From the NCBI RefSeq assembly GCF_003602005.1, contig NZ_QZWD01000002.1:248001-312000 (forward strand): DNA of 64,000 nucleotides, read 5' to 3'. The DNA is from Salinisphaera sp. Q1T1-3 (GTDB taxonomy: Bacteria; Pseudomonadota; Gammaproteobacteria; Nevskiales; Salinisphaeraceae). The notes beneath the pieces are model-generated. The model was not told the origin of the DNA. It ran no database searches and was given only the letters and a program-made list of their open reading frames with translations. Of the stretch, positions 8,652 to 17,446 are shown in pieces; position 1 is the stretch's first letter; every line of letters starts with the position of its first letter. The translations under genes were made by a program, and so were the position numbers.

Positions 8652-9821
8652 ATGGATCGTAGTCAGGCCACCAAACTGGTGACGGTGCTGCTCGAGCGGC
8701 TGGTCAACGAGGGCGGGTCGGATCTGTTCATCACCGCCGGGTTTCCGCCGGCGATCAAGAAGGACGGGCAGCTCACGCCGTTGATGGAGCGCCCTCTCAC
8801 CGAGGAACAATCGGCGTTGATGGTCCGGACCATCATGAACGATCGACAGACCCGCGAATTCGACGAATTCCGCGAGGCACAGTTCGCGATTTCGCCGGCG
8901 ATCGGGCGTTTCCGTGTCTCGGCCTTTGTCCAGCAGGGCCGCGTCGGGGCCGTGATCCGTGTCATCAATACCGAGATCCCGGCGTTCGAATCGCTCGGTC
9001 TGCCGCCTGCGCTCAAGACGCTGGTGATGGGCGAGCGCGGGCTGATCCTGTTCGTCGGTGCGACCGGCTCGGGCAAGTCGACCTCGCTCGCGGCCATGAT
9101 CGGCTATCGCAATGCCGAGTCGGCCGGCCATATCATCACGATCGAGGACCCGGTCGAGTTCGTCCATCCGCACGGCCGCTCGATCGTCACCCAGCGCGAA
9201 GTCGGCGTGGATACGCAGTCCTGGGAGAACGCGCTGAAGAACACGTTGCGCCAGGCCCCGAATGTCATCCTCATCGGCGAAGTGCGCTCGCGCGAGACGA
9301 TGGAATACGCGCTCAACTTCGCCGAGACGGGGCATCTGGTTCTGGCCACGCTGCATGCGAACAATGCCAACCAGGCGCTGGAGCGAGTGCTCAATTTCTT
9401 CGACGAGGGCAAGCGCGATCAATTGCTCATGGATCTGTCGCTGAACCTGCGGGCCATCGTCTCCCAGCGTCTCGTGCGTCGCGAGGGCGGCGGTCGGGCC
9501 GCCGCGGTCGAGATCCTGCGCGACACGCCGCTGGTCTCCGACATGATCTTCAAGGGCCGCATCGGCGAGCTGCGCGAGGTGATGGCACGCGGCAGAGAGC
9601 AGGGCATGCAGACCTTCGACCAGCATCTGTTCGATCTTTACGAGGCCGGCGTGATCGACCTGACCGAGGCACTGCGGCATGCCGATTCGCAGAACGAGCT
9701 GCGGTTGTCGATCAAGCTGCACGGCACGCGCGATGTGACCAATCTGCTCGAAGACGAGGATATCGACGCCTTGAGCGTCGACGATGAATCCAGCGAACAC
9801 CGGAGAGATCGTCGCTCATGA
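8652..9821 (+). CDS. pilU: PilT-dependent retraction ATPase PilU
   Basis: 389 residues, 14 bp after pilT. It has the PilU-type N-terminus (NEGGSDLFITAGFPPAIKKDG), Walker A GATGSGKSTSLAAM, TIEDPVEFVHP, Walker B VILIGEVRSRETMEYAL, and the His box ETGHLVLATLHANNANQALE, a PilU hallmark. The C-terminal tail after residue 340 is acidic. PilU boosts PilT-driven retraction. The stop overlaps the next gene's start in ATGA, so translation is coupled. Confidence 0.93.
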   Translation: MDRSQATKLVTVLLERLVNEGGSDLFITAGFPPAIKKDGQLTPLMERPLTEEQSALMVRTIMNDRQTREFDEFREAQFAISPAIGRFRVSAFVQQGRVGAVIRVINTEIPAFESLGLPPALKTLVMGERGLILFVGATGSGKSTSLAAMIGYRNAESAGHIITIEDPVEFVHPHGRSIVTQREVGVDTQSWENALKNTLRQAPNVILIGEVRSRETMEYALNFAETGHLVLATLHANNANQALERVLNFFDEGKRDQLLMDLSLNLRAIVSQRLVRREGGGRAAAVEILRDTPLVSDMIFKGRIGELREVMARGREQGMQTFDQHLFDLYEAGVIDLTEALRHADSQNELRLSIKLHGTRDVTNLLEDEDIDALSVDDESSEHRRDRRS

Positions 9822-10900
9822 ACGATCGACTGCGACTCGAGCCCTATCTCGAACTGGCCATGGACAAGGGCGCTTCCGATCTGTATTTCACTACGCATGC
9901 GCCGGTGATGATGCGGGTCGAGGGCCAGCTCCACCCGCTGCGTGCTGCCGAGGCGGCCACATTGACGCCGACCGTGCTCGAGCAACTCGTCCACGACACG
10001 CTCACCGAGGAACAGCGTGAGGTCTTCGCCGCCGAGCGCGAGCTCGACTTCGCGTTTCGCTACGGCATGCGCGGGCGTTTTCGTGCCAACGTGTTCCGCC
10101 AGCGCGGCTCGGCCGCCATGGTGCTGCGCAACATCGGCCATGTGCCGACGCTGGCCGAATTCGAGATGCCCGATGTGCTCGCGCGCCTGGCGATGCAAAA
10201 GCGTGGCCTCGTGCTGGTTGTCGGTGCGACCGGTGCCGGCAAGTCGACGACGCTGGCGGCCATGCTGAATCATCGCAACGAGAGCAGCTCGAACCATATC
10301 CTGACGATCGAGGATCCGGTCGAGTTCATGTTCCGGCACAAGCGCTCGATCGTGAACCAGCGCGAGATCGGCACCGACACCAACAGCTTTGCCCGGGCCC
10401 TGCGTTCGGCGATCCGCGAAGCCCCGGACGTCGTGCAGATCGGCGAGGTGCGTGATCACGAAACCGCCGATGCCTGTCTGCAGCTGGCCAATACCGGTCA
10501 TCTGGCGATGGCCACGATGCACGCCTCCAACACCTATCAGTGTCTCCAGCGACTGACCTCGCTGTTTCCCGAGAGTGCGCGGACCGCGATGTACATGGAT
10601 CTGTCGCTGAACCTGCGGGCGATCGTCTGTCAGCGGCTCGTGGCCACGCCCGACGGCAAACGCACTGCGGCCTACGAGATCCTGCTGAACACCCCGCATA
10701 TCGCGGATCTGATCCTGAATGGGCGGCTCGACGCGGTTGCCGAGGCCCTGTCGGTGGCCGACGGCGCGGACGGGGCGATCAGCTTCGACAATGCCCTGAT
10801 CGGTCTCGTGCAGGCCGGGCGCATTTCGGCGGAAGAGGCCCAGGCCCATGCCGACTCGCCGGACAACCTGCACAGCCGCATGATGTTCGATCAACGATGA
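9818..10900 (+). CDS. Third PilT/PilU-family ATPase
   Basis: 360 residues, translationally coupled to pilU by a 4-bp overlap. All motor motifs are present: N-terminal DKGASDLYFTTHAPVMMRVEG, Walker A GATGAGKSTTLAAM, TIEDPVEFMF, Walker B VVQIGEVRDHETADACL, and His box TGHLAMATMHASNTYQCLQR. The His box and DLSLNLRAIVCQRLV region are closer to PilU than to PilT, so this looks like a diverged PilU paralogue. It might tune retraction force or work with another pilin system. No pilin or assembly gene is nearby. Confidence 0.85.
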   Translation: MNDRLRLEPYLELAMDKGASDLYFTTHAPVMMRVEGQLHPLRAAEAATLTPTVLEQLVHDTLTEEQREVFAAERELDFAFRYGMRGRFRANVFRQRGSAAMVLRNIGHVPTLAEFEMPDVLARLAMQKRGLVLVVGATGAGKSTTLAAMLNHRNESSSNHILTIEDPVEFMFRHKRSIVNQREIGTDTNSFARALRSAIREAPDVVQIGEVRDHETADACLQLANTGHLAMATMHASNTYQCLQRLTSLFPESARTAMYMDLSLNLRAIVCQRLVATPDGKRTAAYEILLNTPHIADLILNGRLDAVAEALSVADGADGAISFDNALIGLVQAGRISAEEAQAHADSPDNLHSRMMFDQR

Positions 10901-10931
10901 GGAGGTCGGCACGGCGTCGTCCCGACAACGC

Positions 10932-11372
10932 ATGACCAAAAAACAGATCACCATCGGCTGGCGCGAGTGGGTCAGCCTGCCTGAGCTGGGCATCGATGCC
11001 ATCAAGGCCAAGATCGATACCGGCGCCCGGACCTCGGCGTTGCATACCTTTTCCCTGGAGACCGGGCGCGAACACGGGGCTCGGGTCGCGCGTTTCGGGG
11101 TGCACCCGATGCAGGGGGATGCGGAGACGATTGTGTGGTGCACCGCGCCGATCGTCGACGAACGCAACGTGCGCGACTCCGGGGGCCACCGCGAGTGGCG
11201 CTACGTGATCGCCACACCGCTGGCGATGGGCGATCGCCGATGGACGGTCGAGATTACGCTGACTGCGCGCGATACAATGCTGTTTCGGATGCTCGTCGGC
11301 CGCACGGCCATGCGCGATCTGTGTGTTGATCCGAGTGCTTCCTTTCTGACCGGGCGTTCCGGTTCCCAATAA
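10932..11372 (+). CDS. rimB: RimB-type retropepsin-like protease (DUF785 / 'zinc protease')
   Basis: 146 residues. The family has a retropepsin-like fold with the aspartic-protease motif [15 protein letters not shown] at about residues 26-40 (catalytic Asp in DTGA). Other conserved parts are '[14 protein letters not shown]' at the start and [12 protein letters not shown] near the end. In Pseudomonas the homologue RimB partners RimK, trimming poly-glutamate tails from ribosomal protein S6. That partnership is established knowledge; this gene sits 80 bp before rimK. A GC hairpin separates the two. Confidence 0.85.
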   Translation: MTKKQITIGWREWVSLPELGIDAIKAKIDTGARTSALHTFSLETGREHGARVARFGVHPMQGDAETIVWCTAPIVDERNVRDSGGHREWRYVIATPLAMGDRRWTVEITLTARDTMLFRMLVGRTAMRDLCVDPSASFLTGRSGSQ

Positions 11373-11375
11373 ATG

Positions 11376-11399
11376 CCGCCGGCGCCACGACGCCGGCGG
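11376..11399. other. Intercistronic hairpin between rimB and rimK
   Basis: CCGCCGGCG (11376-11384) pairs perfectly with CGCCGGCGG (11391-11399) around a 6-nt loop. It starts 3 bp after the rimB stop and has no T-tract. It could protect the 3' end of the rimB message or set the rimB/rimK ratio. Confidence 0.4.
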
Positions 11400-11452
11400 T
11401 TCGAATTCATCTTGACGCCGTCGGGCGTCGCCATCTGGCACGGGGTCTCGCC

Positions 11453-12358
11453 ATGCATATCGCCATCATGTCTCGGAATCGGCAGCTCTATTCGACGCGT
11501 CGTCTCATCGAGGCGGGCAAGGAGCGCGGTCACGACGTTTCGATCGTGGACCCGTTGCGCTGCTACATGAACATCGTGCCGCACGCGCCGGAGATTCATT
11601 ACAAGGGCCGCAAGCTCGAAGGCATCGACGCGGTGATTCCGCGTATCGGCGCCTCGATCACCTTCTATGCCACGGCCGTGCTGCGCCAGTTCGAGATGAT
11701 CGGTGTCTATCCGCTCAACGAGTCGGTTGCCATCTCCCGATCCCGCGACAAGCTGCGTTCGATGCAGCTGCTGTCGCGCAAGGGCATCGGCCTGCCGGTG
11801 ACCGGTTTCGCCCACAGCCCGGACGACACCGACGATCTGCTCGAACTGGTGGGCGGCAACCAGTACGTGATCAAGCTGACCGAAGGCACGCAGGGCAAGG
11901 GCGTGGTGCTGACCGAGACCCGCGGAGCCGCCGAGTCGGTGATCGACGCCTTTCGCGGCCTGGATGCCCACTTTCTGGTCCAGGAATACGTCAAGGAAGC
12001 CCGCGGCGCGGACATCCGCTGTTTCGTGATCGGCGAGAAGGTCGTCGCCTCGATGAAACGTCAGGGCAAGGACGGCGATTTCCGCTCCAACCTGCATCGC
12101 GGTGGCACGGCCAGCGTGGTCAAGATCACGCCTGAGGAGCGCTCGACCGCGGTCCGTGCCGCCAAGATCATGGGGTTGAACGTGGCCGGTGTGGACCTGC
12201 TGCGCTCCAACCACGGCCCGGTGGTCATGGAGGTCAATTCCTCGCCGGGCCTGGAAGGCATCGAACGCGCGACGAGCAAGGATATCGCCGGTCAGATCAT
12301 CGGCTTCATCGAGAACAACTCCAAGCGCGGCAAGACGCGTACCCGCGGCGCGGGATGA
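11453..12358 (+). CDS. rimK: RimK ribosomal protein S6 glutamate ligase
   Basis: 301 residues, the E. coli RimK length. An ATP-grasp ligase that adds glutamates to the C-terminus of ribosomal protein S6. Landmarks are [18 protein letters not shown] at the N-terminus, [36 protein letters not shown] (ATP-grasp glycine loop), [30 protein letters not shown], and the metal-binding [15 protein letters not shown]. The basic tail KRGKTRTRG is a minor extension. It lies downstream of rimB; a terminator follows. Confidence 0.95.
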   Translation: MHIAIMSRNRQLYSTRRLIEAGKERGHDVSIVDPLRCYMNIVPHAPEIHYKGRKLEGIDAVIPRIGASITFYATAVLRQFEMIGVYPLNESVAISRSRDKLRSMQLLSRKGIGLPVTGFAHSPDDTDDLLELVGGNQYVIKLTEGTQGKGVVLTETRGAAESVIDAFRGLDAHFLVQEYVKEARGADIRCFVIGEKVVASMKRQGKDGDFRSNLHRGGTASVVKITPEERSTAVRAAKIMGLNVAGVDLLRSNHGPVVMEVNSSPGLEGIERATSKDIAGQIIGFIENNSKRGKTRTRGAG

Positions 12359-12401
12359 CGCATCGCCCGGCGTTCAGCCAGGCGCGATTATATTGTGGAT
12401 C

Positions 12402-12430
12402 AGGCAGTGCCGGGCGGCGCTGCCTTTTTT
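12402..12430 (+). terminator. Rho-independent terminator after rimK
   Basis: AGGCAGTGCC pairs with GGCGCTGCCT around a GGGC loop (one G-U pair), followed at once by six T residues (12425-12430). It is the cleanest intrinsic terminator in the window. It lies 43 bp after the rimK stop and 22 bp before the next start, so it should end or attenuate read-through into the M14 deacylase gene. Confidence 0.85.
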
Positions 12431-12451
12431 CATGAGGCGAGCAGGCAGCGC

Positions 12452-13534
12452 ATGGACGACAGTCGAGACAACAGGTCACAGGGCCCGGAGATTCTGGAAA
12501 TCGCCGGCCGACGGATTGCTCGCGGTGAGCGCGCGAGCCTGGAGATTCCGGTCGCCGATCTGTACACGCACACGAAGCTGACCATGCCGGTCAACGTGAT
12601 CCGCAGCGAAGCGCCCGGGCCGGTGATGTTCATTTCGGCGGCGGTGCACGGCGACGAGCTCAACGGCGTGGAGATCATCCGGCGGCTTTTGCGTCTGCGC
12701 CAGCTGCGGCGTCTGCGCGGCACCATCATCGCGGTGCCGATCGTCAACGTTCATGGGTTTCTGCGCAATTCGCGCTACCTGCCGGATCGGCGTGATCTGA
12801 ACCGCTCTTTTCCCGGCAGCAGCAACGGTTCGGTGGCCGGCCGGCTGGCCAAGGTCTTCATCGACGAAATCGTGCTCAACGCCGATTACGGGATCGATCT
12901 GCATACCGGGGCCGTGCACCGCGCGAATCTGCCCCAGATCCGGGCCGATCTGTCACAGGCGACCGTGCGGGACATGGCCGATGCGTTCGGCTGCCCGTTG
13001 TTGATCGATGCGCCGCTGCGAGAGGGTTCGCTCCGGGAATACGCGGATCGCAAGGGCGTGCCGCTGCTGCTTTACGAAGCCGGCGAGGCCCTGCGCTTCG
13101 ATGAATTCTCGATCCGGGCAGGCGTGCGCGGCGTGGTTGGAGTGATGCGGCATCTGGGTATGCTGCCGGCGCGTCGACAGGCCAGCACGCCGGCTGCCCC
13201 CGTCGTGGCCACGGATTCCTCGTGGGAGCGGGCGCCTGAGTCCGGCATTCTGCGGATGCTGGTCGATCTGGGGCAGCATGTGGAGGCCGGCCAGGTGCTC
13301 GGCTATGTCGCAGACCCGTTCGGCGAAACGGAAGTCGCTATCCAGGCCGAGCATGCCGGCATCGTCATCGGTCGGACCTATCTGCCGCTGGCGCATGCCG
13401 GCGATGCGATCTATCACGTCGCCCGCGTGAAGGGCGCCGAGGCGCTTGCCGCGCGTGTGGAACAATTCCAGGAGGCCCATGAGCCGGATGACGCGACCGA
13501 TCGCGGTCTGTCCGGCGAGCCGCCGTTGGTGTGA
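12452..13534 (+). CDS. Succinylglutamate desuccinylase/aspartoacylase-family M14 hydrolase
   Basis: 360 residues. A zinc-dependent M14 deacylase: the first metal motif is AAVHGDELNG (His, Glu) near residue 70, with the third metal histidine in YGIDLHTGA. RYLPDRRDLNRSFPG is the conserved substrate loop. The last 100 residues form a beta-barrel domain. It is often found next to rimK and rimB, suggesting a role in glutamate-peptide or amino-acid turnover rather than arginine catabolism; no other ast gene is present. ATG 12452 is chosen because the upstream in-frame start overlaps the terminator. No close SD. Confidence 0.85.
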   Translation: MDDSRDNRSQGPEILEIAGRRIARGERASLEIPVADLYTHTKLTMPVNVIRSEAPGPVMFISAAVHGDELNGVEIIRRLLRLRQLRRLRGTIIAVPIVNVHGFLRNSRYLPDRRDLNRSFPGSSNGSVAGRLAKVFIDEIVLNADYGIDLHTGAVHRANLPQIRADLSQATVRDMADAFGCPLLIDAPLREGSLREYADRKGVPLLLYEAGEALRFDEFSIRAGVRGVVGVMRHLGMLPARRQASTPAAPVVATDSSWERAPESGILRMLVDLGQHVEAGQVLGYVADPFGETEVAIQAEHAGIVIGRTYLPLAHAGDAIYHVARVKGAEALAARVEQFQEAHEPDDATDRGLSGEPPLV

Positions 13535-13561
13535 TACCGCGCGCCGGCCGTGTGCGCGGGC

Positions 13562-14554
13562 TCAGACGAGGCCGTGCACCGGCCGGGCCGACGGCGGCGC
13601 GGCCGAGTTGCCCGCGATCAGCGCCATGACGGCCATGCGGATGCCGATGCCGTTGCGTACCTGTTCGAGAATCACGGACTGACCGGAGTAGGCCACGTCG
13701 GCGGTGATCTCCACGTCGCGGTTGATCGGCCCCGGGTGCATGATCAGGGCATCGGGCCGGGCGTGGGCCAGGTTGGTCGGATTCAGGCCGAAGCGGCGGT
13801 GATAATCGTCGACGCCGGCCAGCGTTTCGTCGGCGATGCGCTCGCGCTGGATACGCAGCCCCATGACCACATCGGCATCACGCAGGCCGGCTGCGATATT
13901 CTCGGTCGCGCTTACCCCCAGGGCGGCCGGATCGGCGGGCAGGAATTCGGCCGGACCGACGAGGCGGATATCGCGCGTGCCGAGCGTGCGCAGTGCGTGG
14001 ATGGTCGAATGCGCGACGCGCGAGTGCACGATATCGCCCACGATCGCCACACGTAGATTGCTGAAGTCCGGTCGATGACGGCGGATCGTGAATACATCGA
14101 GCAGCGCCTGCGTGGGATGCGCGTGGCTGCCGTCGCCGGCATTGACGATCGCTACGCCGGGGGCCGCGTGTGCGGCGAAACGGGCGGCCGCGCCGTTGTC
14201 CGGGTGCCGGATCGCGAAGATATCCGCGCCCATGGCCTGGAGCGTGAACAGGGTGTCCAGGTCATCCTCGCCCTTGGTGCGCGACGAGGTCCCCACATCC
14301 ATGTTGATCACGTCGGCCGAGAGCCGCTTGGCGGCGAGTTCGAACGTCGTGCGGGTCCGTGTGGAGTTCTCGAAGAACAGGTTGAACACGGTTTTGCCAC
14401 GCAGCAGCGGGACTTTCTTCGGCGGGGCGCCCATTTCGGGCACGAACGATTCGGCCGTATCCAGAATCTGCTCGATCAGCGGACGGGGCAGACCTTCCGT
14501 GGTGATGAGATGGCGCAGGCGCCCGTCGGCATCGAGCTGGATATCGTTGTTCAT
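13562..14554 (-). CDS. pyrB: Aspartate carbamoyltransferase catalytic chain
   Basis: 330 residues. It makes carbamoyl-aspartate, the second step of pyrimidine synthesis. Carbamoyl-phosphate binding is FFENSTRTRTTFELAAKRL, followed by DGSHAHPTQALLDVFTI and the aspartate-binding MHPGPINRDVEI. It lies 60 bp downstream of pyrR. In Pseudomonas the catalytic chain needs an inactive dihydroorotase partner (pyrC') just downstream; here the next gene is the convergent M14 hydrolase, so that partner is absent locally. Confidence 0.95.
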   Translation of the reverse strand: MNNDIQLDADGRLRHLITTEGLPRPLIEQILDTAESFVPEMGAPPKKVPLLRGKTVFNLFFENSTRTRTTFELAAKRLSADVINMDVGTSSRTKGEDDLDTLFTLQAMGADIFAIRHPDNGAAARFAAHAAPGVAIVNAGDGSHAHPTQALLDVFTIRRHRPDFSNLRVAIVGDIVHSRVAHSTIHALRTLGTRDIRLVGPAEFLPADPAALGVSATENIAAGLRDADVVMGLRIQRERIADETLAGVDDYHRRFGLNPTNLAHARPDALIMHPGPINRDVEITADVAYSGQSVILEQVRNGIGIRMAVMALIAGNSAAPPSARPVHGLV

Positions 14555-14614
14555 GCAAGTCTGGCGTGGTGGCGGAAGGAAAGGCCGCGAAGACGTCGGA
14601 TCGCGGCCGTCTTG

Positions 14615-15118
14615 TCAGCGCTGTTCGAGCTGCAGCGGCTCGGGCCCGGTCAGTTTGATGCGCTGCTCGGCCGGCAGATCCAGCGTCAGACCGACGGCGT
14701 CGGGTGCGAAGGGCAGCTCGCGCGTGCCGCGATCAACCAGTACCGCCAGCCGCACGGCAGCCGGGCGGCCGTAGTCGAACAGTTCGTTGAGCGCGGCGCG
14801 CACCGTGCGCCCCGTGTAGAGCACGTCGTCGACGAGGATGACGGTCGCATCGTCGATATCCGCCGGGATATGCGACGGGCCGACACTCGGGTGCAGTCCG
14901 ACGGTCGAGAAATCATCGCGATAGAAACTGATGTTGATCGTGCACAGCGGCGCGCTCAGGCCGAAGTGGGCGTGCAGGCGCTCGGCGATCCAGGCGCCGC
15001 CGGTCTCCACGCCGACAATCACCACGTCCGGCTGTTCGGCCACCACCGGGGTGAGTTGTTCGGTGAGTCGGGCCAGGGCCGCGTCCACATCGTAGGTTCG
15101 AGTCGGGGTATCAGTCAT
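14615..15118 (-). CDS. pyrR: PyrR pyrimidine operon regulator / uracil phosphoribosyltransferase
   Basis: 167 residues. The PRPP-binding motif VILVDDVLYTGRTVRAAL lies near residue 100. Other PyrR parts are 'VGVETGGAWIAERL' and DAVGLTLDLPAE. It binds pyr mRNA or acts as a minor uracil phosphoribosyltransferase. Start ATG 15118 overlaps the ruvX stop by 8 bp; the longer frame to 15265 runs through ruvX and is rejected. Being just upstream of pyrB fits control of that gene. Confidence 0.92.
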   Translation of the reverse strand: MTDTPTRTYDVDAALARLTEQLTPVVAEQPDVVIVGVETGGAWIAERLHAHFGLSAPLCTINISFYRDDFSTVGLHPSVGPSHIPADIDDATVILVDDVLYTGRTVRAALNELFDYGRPAAVRLAVLVDRGTRELPFAPDAVGLTLDLPAEQRIKLTGPEPLQLEQR

Positions 15119-15551
15119 GGATCGTTCCCTGTAACCAGCTTTCGAGTATGACCTGTGCGGCCATGGCGTCCGAATCACCCTTGGCCAGGCGCTTGCCCCG
15201 GCTGCCCGAGGCCCGTGCGGCGGCCAGCCGTTCCCGTGCTTCGATCGTTGAATATCGTTCGTCAACGAGATGGGCCCGTTTGCGATACCGGCCCCAGAGT
15301 TCGTCGGCGAAATTCCTGGCCCTGTTGGTCATCTTCTGGGTCGCCCCGTCGACATTCAACGGCAGACCGACGACGAAGATGTCGGGCCGCCATTCGGCGA
15401 CCAGCGTGTCCAGCCGGGGCCAGTCCGGTTGGCCATCGATATGGGCGTGGGTCACCAGCGGTTTGGCGGTGCCGGCGATCGCGTTGCCGATAGCGATGCC
15501 GACCCGGCGTTTGCCATAGTCGAAGCCGAGCGCGAGCTCGGCCTCAGGCAT
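15111..15551 (-). CDS. ruvX: RuvX/YqgF Holliday-junction resolvase-like / pre-16S rRNA nuclease
   Basis: 146 residues from ATG 15551, RNase H-like fold. The first catalytic Asp is in ALGFDYGKRRVGIAIG; IFVVGLPLNVDGATQKM and LVDERYSTIEARERL carry the second and third acidic regions, and GDSDAMAAQVILESWL the last Asp. The family trims 16S rRNA precursors. It overlaps yqgE by 8 bp and pyrR by 8 bp, so the three genes are tightly coupled. Confidence 0.93.
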   Translation of the reverse strand: MPEAELALGFDYGKRRVGIAIGNAIAGTAKPLVTHAHIDGQPDWPRLDTLVAEWRPDIFVVGLPLNVDGATQKMTNRARNFADELWGRYRKRAHLVDERYSTIEARERLAAARASGSRGKRLAKGDSDAMAAQVILESWLQGTIHD

Positions 15552-16098
15552 GTCCGGCCCGCCCGGACAGCTGGTGTGCCTCCAGGCCGAGCAGGCCGGC
15601 AGCATCGGCCCAGCGCCGCTCGGCCGGTGAGGAGAAGATGATGCGTGACTCGGCCGGCGTGGTCAGCCAGCTGTTGGCCAGCATCTCGGATTCGAGCTGG
15701 CCGGCGCCCCAGCCGGCATAGCCGAGCGTGATGAGATAAGCGCTCGGGCCGAATCCGTTGCCGATCGCCTCGAGGATGTCGCGGGAGGTCGTGATCGCCA
15801 GACCGCCGTCGATATGAAGGCTGGATTCCCAGTCGCCTTCGTCGACATGCAGCACGAAGCCGCGCTCGGTCTGGACCGGGCCGCCCCAGTAGACCGGCAT
15901 GTCTCGATCGACGTGGGCCTCGATATCCAGCTGCGAGAGCATGTCGGCGAAGGCCAGATCGCTCGGCTTGTTGATCACGAGCCCCATGGCGCCGTCGTCG
16001 TTGTGCTCGGCCAGCAGCGTGACGCTGGACGAGAAATCACCCTCGACCTGGCCGGGCATCGCGAGGAGGAACTGATTTTTGAACTGCGCAGATTGCAT
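15544..16098 (-). CDS. yqgE: YqgE/AlgH family protein
   Basis: 184 residues from ATG 16098 (MQSAQFKNQFLLAMPGQ). UPF0301/DUF179 signatures are PGQVEGDFSSSVTLLAEHND, GAMGLVINKPSDL and VYWGGPVQTERGFVLH, ending in 'AGWGAGQLESEM'. Molecular role is unclear. It heads the yqgE-ruvX-pyrR-pyrB run, whose order is conserved in Pseudomonas. Confidence 0.92.
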   Translation of the reverse strand: MQSAQFKNQFLLAMPGQVEGDFSSSVTLLAEHNDDGAMGLVINKPSDLAFADMLSQLDIEAHVDRDMPVYWGGPVQTERGFVLHVDEGDWESSLHIDGGLAITTSRDILEAIGNGFGPSAYLITLGYAGWGAGQLESEMLANSWLTTPAESRIIFSSPAERRWADAAGLLGLEAHQLSGRAGHA

Positions 16099-16175
16099 GG
16101 CACTAATTATCGGGCGCGCGTGGCGTTGCAGCAAATATCGGCCACCGGGCATGGCATTGGCCGGGCTGAGGTACA

Positions 16176-17339
16176 CTATGTCCTGTCGCGTGCCATGCAG
16201 TCGTGCCAGCGTGATGCCACCCGCTTGGCGAACCAGGCGGTGGTCAGGTGTCGCGTGATCTTCGGGCTGTCGAGCGTGATACCCGGCAGGATGGCGCGCG
16301 CGACCGGTTTACCGGCCTGCTGGTCGGCCAGTGCCATGACCCGCGTGTACAGATGGGTCTGGCTGAAATCGGCTGTGTTTTCCTGCGCCAGGGCCTCGTG
16401 AATGGCCCGCTCGTCCAGGTCCAGAGATGACGACAGCGTGCGCGTGGCGCGCTCGGTCTGGCTCGTGCGGCGCCGGCCCGGGATGACGAGATCACCGTCG
16501 AGCGCCAGTGAGATACCGGTCAGTCGGCTGACCGCGCGCTGGAAGGCCGCGTTGCGACTGGCATACCAGCCGGCGTTGTAATCGGCGAAACGATAGAGCG
16601 GCCTGTCGTAATCGGCCGGATAGCCGAGCAGGTGGCGAACACCGAAATATACGCCGCCGCGTCGAGAGAACACTTCATGGCGAATCGAGCCGTCGATGTC
16701 GTAGGGGTAATCGTCGGCGTGGGCCTTGGCGAAATCCACGTCGACCTGCATGGGGCCACCGGTGTGCACCGGGTTGAACGAGCCCAGCAGTGTGTGGCCG
16801 AGCGGCACACGGCCGACGAAGTCCTCGAACAGGTCACTGAGCTGGCCTTCGGTCTTCACGTCGGACAGACGTTGATCGTAGGTGCGACCGTTGCTGGATT
16901 TCAGGCGCAGGGCGGCATCGAGCAGGGCCTGCGGAACGTGGGCCGCGCGCGCCCGCCGTGCCAATTCATCATGCGCAATGCGCCCGAGGCCGCTGACCTG
17001 CGGGTCGGCTTCGAAGCCGGATTCCTGACCGATCACGGCGATGGTGGCACAGACGTGGGTCGGCGTCGTGGCGATATTCTGGGTGGAGAGCGCGACATAG
17101 ATCGCCTGCGACCAGCCGCTTCGGTCGTGCACATCGCTTGGCAGACGCTCGGCGATATCCTGCTGGATACGCGCCGGCGATCGCCCGGGCTCGCTCGGTG
17201 GGTGCCAGCGTGCACAGCCGGCCAGTACCAGAGCCGCCATGCCCATGGCCAAGCCGGCCCTGACGAGGCTGGCGCGGCAGTGAAATCGCCGACCACGCGG
17301 GTGTGAGACGGTCGGTGCGCGATTCGATCCGGAGTCCAT
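16176..17339 (-). CDS. DUF1615-family lipoprotein
   Basis: 387 residues. A hydrophobic stretch ends in lipobox LVLAGC (Cys42), so it should be a lipoprotein. If so, the start may be an internal Met (residue 32 or 34), because 30 residues before the hydrophobic core is long. The body has DUF1615 features: CATIAVIGQESGFEADP with a lysozyme-like Glu, FNPVHTGGPMQVDVDFA, RHEVFSRRGGVYFGVRHLL and FADYNAGWYASRNAAFQ. The Glu-containing 'QESGF' motif suggests a glycan-cleaving fold, which is an inference. It is a single gene, divergent from the XpaC/TelA pair. Confidence 0.82.
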   Translation of the reverse strand: MDSGSNRAPTVSHPRGRRFHCRASLVRAGLAMGMAALVLAGCARWHPPSEPGRSPARIQQDIAERLPSDVHDRSGWSQAIYVALSTQNIATTPTHVCATIAVIGQESGFEADPQVSGLGRIAHDELARRARAAHVPQALLDAALRLKSSNGRTYDQRLSDVKTEGQLSDLFEDFVGRVPLGHTLLGSFNPVHTGGPMQVDVDFAKAHADDYPYDIDGSIRHEVFSRRGGVYFGVRHLLGYPADYDRPLYRFADYNAGWYASRNAAFQRAVSRLTGISLALDGDLVIPGRRRTSQTERATRTLSSSLDLDERAIHEALAQENTADFSQTHLYTRVMALADQQAGKPVARAILPGITLDSPKITRHLTTAWFAKRVASRWHDCMARDRT

Positions 17340-17446
17340 CGGATCGATTGGAACATATTCCGGCGCCGGTCGGGCCGTCGACGGTCGGTCGTCATGTACG
17401 GCGCGCCTGGCGTGCCATGGGTTTGATGTTTGTCGCCGTGACCCCC

